Assembly (NCBI GenBank): GCA_029246385.1
Contig: JAQWNG010000015.1
Location: 186,001 to 250,000, forward strand
Source of the DNA: Halioglobus sp.
Lineage (GTDB): Bacteria; Pseudomonadota; Gammaproteobacteria; Pseudomonadales; Halieaceae
DNA: 64,000 nt
Direction of reading: 5' to 3'
Below, piece by piece: positions 53,924 through 63,428 of the stretch. The translations under genes were made by a program, and so were the position numbers. Numbering within the stretch: the stretch's first letter is position 1; each line of letters begins with the position of its first letter. The notes under the pieces were generated by a model. The model did no database searches and was not told the origin of the DNA. It worked only from the letters and a program-made list of their open reading frames with translations.

Positions 53924-55450
53924 ATGCCGTCCAATGAGCAGGCGAGCACGCTGCTGCACCATTTAATCGAACGACATGCCGGCGCAGAACCCGACAGCGT
54001 CGCGCTATGGTGGCGCGGTAACGCGATCAACTACGCCAGTCTTTACCGCAGTGCCATGTCTGTGGGGACACGCTTGGCCGCAAGCGGCATAGCAGGCGAT
54101 CGCATAGCCATACTGTCATGGAACTGCCCCCAATTTGTAGAGCTGATTTACGGTGCCACTGCCGCCGGTAGGATTCTGGTGCCACTGAACGCGAGACTTG
54201 CGCCCGCAGAGTTAATCTATCAGCTGAACTCTGCCGGCGTGACTATGCTATTCGGTGATCGGGAATTACTGCAACCGGTACTCGCACACACGAACTTTGC
54301 ATCGGCTACTCAGACTGTTTATCTGGACGAGGACTATCTCAATTGGCGCGATTCTGGTCCTCACGCACAACTGCCGGCGACTAAAACAGAGGATCCGGCA
54401 TTGATACTGTTTACCTCTGGCTCCACTGGTCGGCCCAAGGGGGCAATGCTAAGCCATCGTTCATTGATGGCAGGATTACGCTCAGCGGCACTGCCGCGAC
54501 CGGTGCGGCCATCCGACAAATACTATTACCCATTCCCGTTATTTCACGTATCCGCTCACAATGTCCTGCTACAACATTTGTACGGTGCCGCAGTTGTACT
54601 GGCGCGCTCATTCGATGCCACTGACACTCTCACCGCCTGCAGTGAACTACAGGTGACGACAATGTCCCTCGCGCCCACCATGATCGCGCTATTACTGGAT
54701 CATCCCAGCTTCACTCCAGCGCATCTGACCTCAGTGCGTACCATTGGTTACGGTGCCTCAGCAATGCCGCGAACACTGTTGCAGAGGCTGCTGACCGACA
54801 CCGATGTAGGCCTGTGCCAAAGTTACGGCATGACAGAACTGGCCGGGAGTGTGTCATTCCTCACGGTAGAGGATCATCAAAAAGCTGCTCTAGATCAACC
54901 AGAGTTACTGCAATCGGTAGGCCGCCCCCTCGCCACGGCACAACTCAAATTGATCGACGAGCAAGGACGTGAATGTGCCACAGGTGCAGCCGGTGAGATT
55001 CTGGTCAAGGCCGCACAGTGCATGATCGGATATTGGGGTGATGATGCCGCCACTGCACTGGCAATGGATGATGGTTGGTTGCTCACCGGAGACATTGGCC
55101 GCTTTGATGACGACGGTTACCTGTACATTGTCGACCGCAAAAAAGACATGATTATCAGTGGCGGGGAAAATATTGCGTCCCGAGAAGTCGAGGAAGTTTT
55201 GCGCCAACACGCGTCAGTCAGAGATTGCGCGATCATCGCCTTGCCACACCCCAAATGGGGCGAAACTCCCTGCGCAGTAGTTCGGCTCACGAATGATGTC
55301 AGCGACACGGAGCTCCGCACTCACTGCCGTGCACGCTTAGCCCGTTACAAAATCCCCGGACAATGGATACGCGTCGACGACCTGCCTCTCAACGCCTCTG
55401 GAAAGATCGACAAACCCCTCCTCAGGCGACTCTATGCAACCTCGAGCTAG
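53924..55450 (+). CDS. Acyl-CoA synthetase (AMP-forming)
   Basis: This 508-residue adenylate-forming ligase has ILFTSGSTGRPKGAMLSH, YGMTELAGSVSFL, GWLLTGDIGRFDDDGYLYIVDRKKDMIISGG (read in pieces) and LNASGKIDKPLLRRL. It activates an unidentified acid. The ATG at 53924 has GAGG six bases before; the frame extends further 5' into alr, which is not coding in that frame. It follows alr by 65 bases in the D-glutamate operon, an odd companion for amino-acid enzymes. Confidence 0.9.
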   Translation: MPSNEQASTLLHHLIERHAGAEPDSVALWWRGNAINYASLYRSAMSVGTRLAASGIAGDRIAILSWNCPQFVELIYGATAAGRILVPLNARLAPAELIYQLNSAGVTMLFGDRELLQPVLAHTNFASATQTVYLDEDYLNWRDSGPHAQLPATKTEDPALILFTSGSTGRPKGAMLSHRSLMAGLRSAALPRPVRPSDKYYYPFPLFHVSAHNVLLQHLYGAAVVLARSFDATDTLTACSELQVTTMSLAPTMIALLLDHPSFTPAHLTSVRTIGYGASAMPRTLLQRLLTDTDVGLCQSYGMTELAGSVSFLTVEDHQKAALDQPELLQSVGRPLATAQLKLIDEQGRECATGAAGEILVKAAQCMIGYWGDDAATALAMDDGWLLTGDIGRFDDDGYLYIVDRKKDMIISGGENIASREVEEVLRQHASVRDCAIIALPHPKWGETPCAVVRLTNDVSDTELRTHCRARLARYKIPGQWIRVDDLPLNASGKIDKPLLRRLYATSS

Positions 55451-56529
55451 CAGTTGTCCTGTGAATCAAGAAAATCGGAAAACGCAGTCTCGTAGAGTTT
55501 GAACAACACCAACGCGAGCGAAAATACGAGGGGACCATAAATAAGACCGATCAATCCGAACACCTGAAGGCCTCCTATAATCGAGAAAAAAACCACCACA
55601 GTGCTCATACTCGCACCCTGCATTAACAGAGGGCGTAAAAAGTTATCGATTGACCCCGTCACTACGACGCCCCACACCACCAAAAATCCGGCCCAGCCCA
55701 TTTCACCGGTGAACGCCAAATACAGCGCAGCCGGAACCCAAATCAATGCTGTGCCCACCAATGGTATCAGCGAGGCAAACGCCATCACCGCACCCCAGAA
55801 AAGGCCAGGAAACCCAGCAAGCCACAAACCAAACCCGCCAACAACCCCCTGAGCTACGGCCGTCAAAAAAGAGCCCATCAGGGCAGATTTGCTGACCGTT
55901 TGCACCTCATCAAACAGCGTATCTTCCGCGCTACGTGACAACGGTAGAGCGCGATGCATAAAAGCGATTAGTATTTCACGGTCCCGCAACACAAAAAATA
56001 ATACAAACAGCAACAACATGAAATGCACAACGAACAGGGTCATACTGCCCAATATCGATGTCGATATTGAAGCAAGATGGCTCCCCATCGCGCCCGCGGC
56101 TGCTAGCGCCTTAGCACGAATATTATCGGGGTCGAGTGCGCCCTCTGGCAGAATCTGCGTCACCCGCAATTGCGCTTCATGCAACCAGGGATGCGACATA
56201 ACCTGATGTATATTATCTGAGGTTGCCCATTCCCGAACGACCACAGAATAGCTAATACCCTGCTTAAGGACAGCGACCAGTAACACTAGTGTGGGCAACA
56301 AAATTATCAATAAAAGCGCAAGACAGCTAATAAGCGAGGCGATGGTTTCACGCCCTCGCAGTAGGGAAACCAGGCGCTCATGAGCCGGATATGCCAATAA
56401 GCCAATCAATATGGCCATAATAATGGGCTGTAAGAAGGGTTTGACCATCCAGTAACAGCCATATAACGCGACCCCAAGAAAAATTAACAGCACCACGCGA
56501 TGGGCGCTACCCTCAAGCTGAGACTGCAT
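55447..56529 (-). CDS. AI-2E family transporter
   Basis: This 360-residue integral membrane protein of the AI-2E exporter (PerM/YdiK/TqsA) family has about eight hydrophobic segments, including FVVHFMLLLFVLFFVLRD and LVVWGVVVTGSIDNFLRPLLMQG. The conserved FWGAVMAFASLIPLVGT loop of the family is present. The substrate is unknown; members export signals or act as sodium/proton antiporters. The gene is convergent with and overlaps the ligase gene by four bases. Confidence 0.88.
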   Translation of the reverse strand: MQSQLEGSAHRVVLLIFLGVALYGCYWMVKPFLQPIIMAILIGLLAYPAHERLVSLLRGRETIASLISCLALLLIILLPTLVLLVAVLKQGISYSVVVREWATSDNIHQVMSHPWLHEAQLRVTQILPEGALDPDNIRAKALAAAGAMGSHLASISTSILGSMTLFVVHFMLLLFVLFFVLRDREILIAFMHRALPLSRSAEDTLFDEVQTVSKSALMGSFLTAVAQGVVGGFGLWLAGFPGLFWGAVMAFASLIPLVGTALIWVPAALYLAFTGEMGWAGFLVVWGVVVTGSIDNFLRPLLMQGASMSTVVVFFSIIGGLQVFGLIGLIYGPLVFSLALVLFKLYETAFSDFLDSQDNC

Positions 56530-56731
56530 AGATGTTTTCTCTCTTTAGGGAAAATGGCATCAGAGCTAACATAGAGCTTTTTCAGAAAAAATCAACGCCA
56601 ACGAGTGCATTTTAAGGCATACCGGATCGATTGCGTTACAAGCACATAATTAATCATTGGCTGGATTTTTCTGCTGATCCTGTTTATGTTGTTGCGACAA
56701 TTAAATTCCCTATCGGACACAAAAAGACATT

Positions 56732-58252
56732 ATGCATATTCCAGACAACACGCCCGTCATCATCGGTACTGGACAAAAAACTTGGCATTCAACGGATGTG
56801 AGCAGAACACCCCTAGACGCAATCTACGCCGCTGCAACAGCGGCTCTTGATGACGCGGGGAACAATAGCTTAACGTCCGCCATCGATACCATCGCTATGA
56901 TCAGATTTATCGCCGACACGACCCCCGGCACCGGCGCACTATTCCCTCGAAATCCTGGCAGACAGTTAAGCCATCGCCTAGGCATTACTGATGCGAAAAT
57001 TTTTCAAGGTACGATCGGTGGCAACACGCCACAATACCTCATCAATCATTTCGCCGGGAAACTGGCGCGCGGCGAACACAACGTCGTCTTACTCGTTGGC
57101 GCAGAACTGCTGGCGACGCTGTTTTCAGCACTGCGCTCTGGAGAGGATATTTCGGCCTGGAGCGGAGAGACAGAAGCCCAGCCCACAACGGTGGGGCAAG
57201 AACGAGAGGGGCACAACGCGATAGAAATGGCGCATGGACTCTATGAGCCAATCAATACGTACCCCCTGTTTGAGAATAGCCTGAGACATCAGCTTGGCAC
57301 CAGCCAAGAAGATCACACGGCTCACATCGCCGAGGTCTGCAGCCGCATGAGCCTTGTGGCTGCGGGCAACCCTCATGCTTGGAAACAGCAATTCCAGAGC
57401 GCTGAAGAGATCAGCACTGTCGCACAAAAGAATCGTTATATTGGATACCCCTACACACGCGCCATGAACCCGATTCTGGAGGTCGACATGGCTGCCGCGG
57501 TAATCATGACTACTGCCGGCAAGGCACGCCAGATGGGCATCGATCCAAACGCCCAGATCTACTTGCGCGGCGGTGCTGACGTGAACGATATCTGGCATGT
57601 TAGCGAGCGACCTAATCTGCACAGTTCCCCGGCCATCAAGACGGCATGGGAGTCTGTATCAGCACGCGCAGGCATCGCTTTAGATGAAATTTCAAGCTTC
57701 GATATCTACAGTTGTTTCCCCAGTGCGGTAGAGGTCGCGTGCAACGAAATTGGCTTATCGCCGCTGGACAACCGCGGGGTCACTGTCACTGGCGGCCTGC
57801 CCTTCTTCGGTGGTCCCGGCAACAACTACTCTCTGCATGCAATTGCACAAATGATCACGTCGCTGCGTAGTACCGGTGGCGGGCATGGACTGGTCACCGC
57901 CAACGGCATGTACCTCACGAAGCACTCACTAGGCATATACTCGACGGAGCCCCCCACTGAAGCCTGGCGAGACATAGACAGTAAGGCACTGCAACAGCAT
58001 ATAGATGCAGCTCCGCGACTGTCAGTGGCCTCCGACCCCTCCGGTACCGCCACCATAGAGACCTACACTGTGAGCTTTGGCCGACAGGGGCCCAAACGAG
58101 GGATTGTCATCGGGCGCAATCAAGCGGGCGAGCGGGTTGTTGCCAACACCGGCACCGATGTCGACACACTGAATCAGCTGATAGCGCAGGACCCGATTGG
58201 GCACAGCGGCAGCGTGCGCGTCGAAGACGGAATTAGTCTCTTCGAACTGTAA
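56732..58252 (+). CDS. Thiolase-superfamily protein lacking the active-site cysteine
   Basis: This 506-residue protein of the acetyl-CoA acetyltransferase-like family has a thiolase fold and an extra C-terminal domain (about 430-506). At the nucleophile site it reads GTIGGNTPQYL in place of a cysteine motif, and the C-terminal part has GGLPFFGGPGNNYSLHAI. It is therefore probably not a thiolytic enzyme; related proteins bind acyl-CoA or act with DUF35-like domains. The extra domain may be such an OB fold. It is divergent from the AI-2E gene. Confidence 0.82.
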   Translation: MHIPDNTPVIIGTGQKTWHSTDVSRTPLDAIYAAATAALDDAGNNSLTSAIDTIAMIRFIADTTPGTGALFPRNPGRQLSHRLGITDAKIFQGTIGGNTPQYLINHFAGKLARGEHNVVLLVGAELLATLFSALRSGEDISAWSGETEAQPTTVGQEREGHNAIEMAHGLYEPINTYPLFENSLRHQLGTSQEDHTAHIAEVCSRMSLVAAGNPHAWKQQFQSAEEISTVAQKNRYIGYPYTRAMNPILEVDMAAAVIMTTAGKARQMGIDPNAQIYLRGGADVNDIWHVSERPNLHSSPAIKTAWESVSARAGIALDEISSFDIYSCFPSAVEVACNEIGLSPLDNRGVTVTGGLPFFGGPGNNYSLHAIAQMITSLRSTGGGHGLVTANGMYLTKHSLGIYSTEPPTEAWRDIDSKALQQHIDAAPRLSVASDPSGTATIETYTVSFGRQGPKRGIVIGRNQAGERVVANTGTDVDTLNQLIAQDPIGHSGSVRVEDGISLFEL

Positions 58253-58394
58253 GTGTGCGCCCTAGGAAAAGGGTCACTATGCTTCAACTGACAATGCTGC
58301 GGTATATGCTCACAACTGAAGCAGAAGCAGAAGCAGCATCAACTATGGTTATCCTTTATACTGATAGATGAAATGTCTAAATAGGTAGCTCACT

Positions 58395-61070
58395 GTGACT
58401 TTATCTTTAAACTCTTTCGACACGCTTTCAACGCTGGACGTTAACGGCAAAATCTATCAGTACTTCGCTGTCAATGGTGGCGCGTTGGCGACACACAGTG
58501 CAGTGGCCCGCCTTCCGGTGTGCAGCAAGATTCTTCTCGAAAACCTGTTGCGCCACGAAGATGGCATGAGCTGCTCACGCGAGGATATCGAGACTCTGGC
58601 GGGTAGTGTAGGAAATGGCTCTGATCAGGAAATCGCCTACCACCCCACGCGCGTATTGATGCAAGATTTTACGGGCGTGCCAGCCGTGGTGGACCTAGCA
58701 GCCATGCGCGATGCTCTAGTCAAACGGGGTATCGATCCAAAGAGAATAAACCCGCTATCACCCGTCGACCTCGTCATCGATCACTCAGTGAGCATTGACA
58801 AGTTTGGTAGTAAAAATGCCTTCGAACAAAACGTGGCTATAGAAATGCAGCGCAACCATGAACGCTATGAATTCCTGAAATGGGGTCAGGGTGCTTTCGA
58901 CGATTTTAGAGTGGTGCCGCCCGGTACCGGTATCTGTCATCAGGTCAATCTAGAATACCTTGCCCAGGTTGTGCGGCACCAAACCACCGATAGCACACCC
59001 CTTGCCTGTCCCGACACACTGGTAGGCACAGACAGCCACACCACAATGATTAATGGCCTAGGTGTTCTCGGCTGGGGCGTTGGCGGCATCGAAGCTGAAG
59101 CCGCGATGCTGGGACAACCGATCTCAATGCTGATACCGGACGTTGTCGGTTTTGAGCTTACTGGCCAGATGCGCGAAGGCATTACCGCAACCGATCTAGT
59201 ATTGCAGGTAGTGCAAATGCTGCGGGAACAGGGTGTGGTTGGCAAGTTTGTAGAGTTTTACGGCAGCGGACTTGACCACCTGCCGCTGTCTGATCGCGCC
59301 ACTATTGCCAATATGTCGCCAGAGTATGGCGCCACCTGTGGCTTCTTTCCTGTCGATGCCCAGACACTCACCTATCTACGACTCACAGGGCGTGATGAAG
59401 ACGCTGTGTGTCTGGTGGAGGCATACTGTAAAGCACAGGGCATGTGGCGTGACCACAACTACATCACACCCAATTTCGCCGCCACGCTGCAGTTGGACAT
59501 GTCCACGGTCGAACCCAATCTCGCCGGCCCCAGGCGTCCACAGGACCGCGTCACGGTGCGAGCTTTGCGCAAAGCCGTCGATCAGTTCATTGAACTGGAT
59601 GGTAAATCCGACCAGCAAGATATGGCCTTCCCGCTCGCCGACACCACAGAGTCAATGCACCACGGTGATGTCGTCATTGCTGCCATTACCTCGTGTACCA
59701 ACACCTCCAATCCAGCGGTGATGATTGGTGCTGGACTGGTAGCGCAAAAGGCGCTCGCACTCGGTTTACAACGCAAGCCATGGGTAAAGTCTTCACTGGC
59801 ACCTGGATCAAAAGTGGTCACAGACTACCTAAAGAAGGCGGGACTGCAGGGCTCATTAGATGCGCTAGGTTTCAATCTGGTGGGCTATGGCTGCACCACC
59901 TGCATCGGAAACTCGGGGCCACTTCCAGATGTCGTGGAAGAGACCATCGCGGCCAATGATCTGATAGCTTGCTCAGTACTCTCGGGGAACCGCAACTTTG
60001 AAGGGCGTATTCACCCACTGGTAAAAGCCAACTGGCTAGCGTCTCCACCGCTTGTCGTGGCCTATGCTTTAGCCGGTACTACTCGTATCGATCTGAGCCA
60101 GGAACCACTGGGAGATGACACAGCTGGTAATCCGGTATACCTGCGAGACATCTGGCCCAGTAACGCCGAGATTACAGATCTGGTTCAGACCGTGCATACC
60201 GACATGTTCAAAAAGGAGTACGGTGCTGTATTCGACGGTGATCAGACATGGCAGTCTATAAAGACTAGCGACGGTGCCACCTATGCTTTCTCAGAAGATT
60301 CCACCTATATTCAGCTACCGCCCTTCTTTGAAGAACAGTATCAAGGAAACCAACACAATATTTTGGCTGCGCCCATGCTGGCGATGCTGGGTGACTCCGT
60401 CACCACTGATCACATATCGCCGGCTGGGGCGATTCCACTAGACAGTCCTGCGGCGAAATATCTGCGTACTCACGGTGTCAACGAAACCGACTTCAACTCC
60501 TACGGCTCACGTCGCGGCAACCACCAAGTGATGATGCGCGGCACCTTCGGAAATATCCGTATCCGCAATGAAATGACGCCATCGCTAGAAGGCGGCTACA
60601 CCCGCCTCAATGGCGCGGCCGAACCGATGTTCATTTACGATGCTGCGATGGACTACCAGTCTCGAGGCATCAGCACAGTAGTTGTTGCGGGCAGCGAATA
60701 CGGCACCGGATCCAGTCGCGACTGGGCGGCAAAAGGGACTCTTCTCCTCGGCGTTAAGGCTGTTATCGTAGAAAGCTTCGAACGCATACACCGCTCCAAT
60801 CTTGTCGGAATGGGTGTCCTTCCGCTACAGTTTATGCTTGGAGACACACGCAAAACGCTGGCATTGCAGGGCGATGAGTGCTTCGACATTCTTGACCTTG
60901 AGGGCGACCTGGTGCCACAGCAGCTGTTATCAGCAGTTATTCACTACCCGTCTGGGGAGCGTCGCGAAATACAGCTGCAGTCCCGACTCGACACTGCGGT
61001 GGAAATAGAGTATTACCGGGCCGGCGGTGTATTGACCTATGTGCTGAACCGGATTGCCAGTCAGCCCTGA
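58395..61070 (+). CDS. acnA: Aconitate hydratase A
   Basis: This 891-residue AcnA/IRP-type aconitase has the [4Fe-4S] cysteines Cys434 (SCTNTSNP) and Cys500, Cys503 (GCTTCIGN), with the C-terminal domain 4 signatures GDSVTTDHISPAG and GSRRGNHQVMMRG. It isomerises citrate to isocitrate and, without the cluster, can bind mRNA. The start is a GTG. Thirteen bases separate the stop from fumC, so the two TCA genes are an operon. Confidence 0.95.
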   Translation: MTLSLNSFDTLSTLDVNGKIYQYFAVNGGALATHSAVARLPVCSKILLENLLRHEDGMSCSREDIETLAGSVGNGSDQEIAYHPTRVLMQDFTGVPAVVDLAAMRDALVKRGIDPKRINPLSPVDLVIDHSVSIDKFGSKNAFEQNVAIEMQRNHERYEFLKWGQGAFDDFRVVPPGTGICHQVNLEYLAQVVRHQTTDSTPLACPDTLVGTDSHTTMINGLGVLGWGVGGIEAEAAMLGQPISMLIPDVVGFELTGQMREGITATDLVLQVVQMLREQGVVGKFVEFYGSGLDHLPLSDRATIANMSPEYGATCGFFPVDAQTLTYLRLTGRDEDAVCLVEAYCKAQGMWRDHNYITPNFAATLQLDMSTVEPNLAGPRRPQDRVTVRALRKAVDQFIELDGKSDQQDMAFPLADTTESMHHGDVVIAAITSCTNTSNPAVMIGAGLVAQKALALGLQRKPWVKSSLAPGSKVVTDYLKKAGLQGSLDALGFNLVGYGCTTCIGNSGPLPDVVEETIAANDLIACSVLSGNRNFEGRIHPLVKANWLASPPLVVAYALAGTTRIDLSQEPLGDDTAGNPVYLRDIWPSNAEITDLVQTVHTDMFKKEYGAVFDGDQTWQSIKTSDGATYAFSEDSTYIQLPPFFEEQYQGNQHNILAAPMLAMLGDSVTTDHISPAGAIPLDSPAAKYLRTHGVNETDFNSYGSRRGNHQVMMRGTFGNIRIRNEMTPSLEGGYTRLNGAAEPMFIYDAAMDYQSRGISTVVVAGSEYGTGSSRDWAAKGTLLLGVKAVIVESFERIHRSNLVGMGVLPLQFMLGDTRKTLALQGDECFDILDLEGDLVPQQLLSAVIHYPSGERREIQLQSRLDTAVEIEYYRAGGVLTYVLNRIASQP

Positions 61071-61083
61071 CAGGAGTAACGCC

Positions 61084-62448
61084 ATGGTTAACATGCGCAT
61101 CGAGAAAGACAGTATGGGTGAGGTACAGGTGCCTGCCACAGCACTGTACGGTGCGCAGACCCAAAGGGCCGTCGATAATTTCCGCATTAGCGGCACCACC
61201 ATGCCAGCACATTTCATTTGTACGCTCGGACTTATCAAAGCCGCCGCCGCCCGCGCCAATATCGAACTCGGCATACTGGATACCACTCTGGCAGGAAGCA
61301 TTATCGATGCCGCCACCGCCATCGGACAAGGGCAGTATCAAGATCAATTTCCTATCGACATATTCCAGACAGGTTCCGGCACCAGCACTAACATGAATGC
61401 CAACGAGGTCATCGCCAGTCTCGCCAGTCAGCAACTGGGTGAAGCCGTGCATCCCAACGACCACGTCAACTGTAGTCAAAGTAGTAACGATGTCATCCCC
61501 ACAGCGATTCACGTTAGCGCCGAACTGGCACTTGCCAACCTACTGCTACCGGCACTGCAACGTCTGATCGAGACTATTGCGTCGCGCGAGGAATCACTGA
61601 CCGACAGCATAAAAACGGGGCGTACCCACTTAATGGATGCCATGCCATTAAGTCTGGCGCAGGAACTGTCAGGCTGGCGCGCACAACTGTTACAAGCAGA
61701 ACAGCGGATCAACGATTGTCGCTCACAGCTGCGCCAGTTGGCACAAGGCGGCACGGCAGTGGGCACAGGAGTCAACGCCGACCCTAAATTCGCTGCATGT
61801 TTTTGTTTTCATCTTAACGCATCGAGCGGGCAGGCCTTCGAGCCTGCAGACAATTTTTTTGCGGCCCTTGCGAGTCAAGATGTGGCAGTAGCGCTTTCAG
61901 GCCAACTCAAGGCACTGGCAGTCGCTCTCATGAAGATTGCCAACGACTTGCGGTGGATGAACAGCGGCCCCTTGTGCGGACTGGGTGAAATCAGCCTCAA
62001 GCCTCTGCAACCGGGCAGCAGCATCATGCCCGGCAAGGTTAATCCGGTCATCCCGGAGGCAGTGGCTATGGCATCGGCACAAGTCATCGGCAATGACAGC
62101 ACGATCACGATAGCCGGCCAGTCAGGTAACTTTCAGCTTAATGTGATGCTACCCGTAATAGCCTGCAATTTATTGCAAAGTATCAACTTAATGGCCAACA
62201 GTTGCACTGCAATGGTCGACAAATGCTTGGCAGACTTCGTCGTGAATCAGGACTCGATCACCGCTAATCTGGCTAAAAATCCGATCTTGGTAACTGCGCT
62301 AAATGGGTTAGTGGGGTATAGCAAAGCGGCCCAAATTGCCAAACGCGCGTATCAGGAAGGACGGCCCGTGCTTGAGGTCGCTGTCGAAATGACGGAAATT
62401 TCTCGCGAGGAACTCACCACCTTGCTCGATCCAAAAAAGCTTGTCTAA
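61084..62448 (+). CDS. fumC: Fumarate hydratase class II
   Basis: This 454-residue class II fumarase has SGTSTNMNANEV, SQSSNDVIPTA, the catalytic-loop signature GSSIMPGKVNP and the C-terminal LDPKKLV. It hydrates fumarate to malate without a metal cluster. The ATG at 61084 lies seven bases after AGGAG; the frame runs upstream into acnA without a better start. It follows acnA as second gene of a TCA operon, an arrangement often useful under oxidative stress or iron limitation. Confidence 0.94.
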   Translation: MVNMRIEKDSMGEVQVPATALYGAQTQRAVDNFRISGTTMPAHFICTLGLIKAAAARANIELGILDTTLAGSIIDAATAIGQGQYQDQFPIDIFQTGSGTSTNMNANEVIASLASQQLGEAVHPNDHVNCSQSSNDVIPTAIHVSAELALANLLLPALQRLIETIASREESLTDSIKTGRTHLMDAMPLSLAQELSGWRAQLLQAEQRINDCRSQLRQLAQGGTAVGTGVNADPKFAACFCFHLNASSGQAFEPADNFFAALASQDVAVALSGQLKALAVALMKIANDLRWMNSGPLCGLGEISLKPLQPGSSIMPGKVNPVIPEAVAMASAQVIGNDSTITIAGQSGNFQLNVMLPVIACNLLQSINLMANSCTAMVDKCLADFVVNQDSITANLAKNPILVTALNGLVGYSKAAQIAKRAYQEGRPVLEVAVEMTEISREELTTLLDPKKLV

Positions 62449-62486
62449 TACGCACCAAGCAGACTCACCACCAAAGCTGTTTGCGG

Positions 62487-62504
62487 GCGCGGTAACACCC
62501 GCGC
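62487..62504. other. Hairpin in the convergent fumC/glycine-zipper gap
   Basis: GCGCGG (62487-62492) and CCGCGC (62499-62504) pair around a six-base loop within the 118-base gap. Neither strand has a T run after it, so it is at best a weak terminator for either gene. Confidence 0.35.
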
Positions 62505-62566
62505 TCTGGTCGTAGCGGATAGTTAAAAGCCACCGAAAGCTGCACCAAAGTGGCACCACTGGATCT

Positions 62567-63124
62567 TTAGTTACCCCTCACGGTGCTGCCCGCAGGGGCG
62601 CGAGCCGTTACCACTTTTCCATCTGTTAACCGAATAGTATCGCCTGGATCGTGATCCATCCGAACTTCACCCGCCGTATCGCCGATTTGGTATTTGACGT
62701 CATAAGCCACGGTGCGCTCGCTGACATCGTCCACCGTCTTGCAAACACGCTCAGTCGTTTGATAAGTGTCATTCTTCTGCATTTCGCCCTGCGCCTTGTT
62801 GCCCGCATAACCGCCTGCTGCAGCGCCGACAATTTTTGCCGCCGTATTTTTGCCGCCGCCACCAATCGCATTCCCGAGCAACCCCCCTGCTACCGCCCCA
62901 ATGACAGAACCGGCGATTTTATGGGTATCCTTGACCGGTTCTTGCCGCGTCACCACCTGATCGCCGCACTCTTGCCGCGGCGTGCGAACGGTCTCAGTGA
63001 CAGGCGTCGCTGACAACACCTGAGCATACTCGGCTCCGCTCAGCATACGGTATCCGGCAAAACCACCGAACGCAGTCGCGATACCGGCGCCAAATACAAC
63101 ACCAACCAAAACTGACTTATTCAT
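62567..63124 (-). CDS. Glycine-zipper 2TM domain protein
   Basis: This 185-residue protein has a short hydrophobic N-terminus (VGVVFGAGIATAFGGFAG) and a glycine-zipper segment (VIGAVAGGLLGNAIGGGGKNTAAKIVGAAAGGYAGN, read in pieces) with paired small-residue helices. Two conserved basic-hydrophobic stretches surround it. It belongs to the 17 kDa-antigen-like/SmpA-related outer-membrane family. The role is unknown but probably concerns the cell envelope. It is convergent with fumC. Confidence 0.85.
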   Translation of the reverse strand: MNKSVLVGVVFGAGIATAFGGFAGYRMLSGAEYAQVLSATPVTETVRTPRQECGDQVVTRQEPVKDTHKIAGSVIGAVAGGLLGNAIGGGGKNTAAKIVGAAAGGYAGNKAQGEMQKNDTYQTTERVCKTVDDVSERTVAYDVKYQIGDTAGEVRMDHDPGDTIRLTDGKVVTARAPAGSTVRGN

Positions 63125-63428
63125 ATCTGATCCTCTTACGCAGCCGTTAGCATAACGCTAAACCACTTAGGCTACCTTAAGATGAAAACAACGACTAGCG
63201 CAATACAACAAGATTCCCAATATCCATAAGAATAATCGACAGGAAACCATTTGCGCCCTGTCGCCTAAATCTTATTTTAGTGATCAATATGCGGTTGATC
63301 GGACGTTGCCCGGGGAAAATATTCATGCTCTCGCTGCAATGACATTCTGAAAGTGTGTTAGCACGTTTTGTCTATGTGGCAACTTAGCGTAACATAGACG
63401 AGCGTGCCTAAGCTAAATGGTATCCCGC
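63125..63428. other. Intergenic stretch between divergent genes
   Basis: About 300 AT-rich bases lie between the glycine-zipper gene and the DUF3604 gene and must contain their promoters. I saw no repeat, RNA or clear promoter hexamers. Confidence 0.5.

Noticed and set aside
58320-58350. GCAGAA repeats upstream of acnA
   Set aside because: Only about three short copies, seen once; too little for a repeat element, and not similar to an IRE-like structure.
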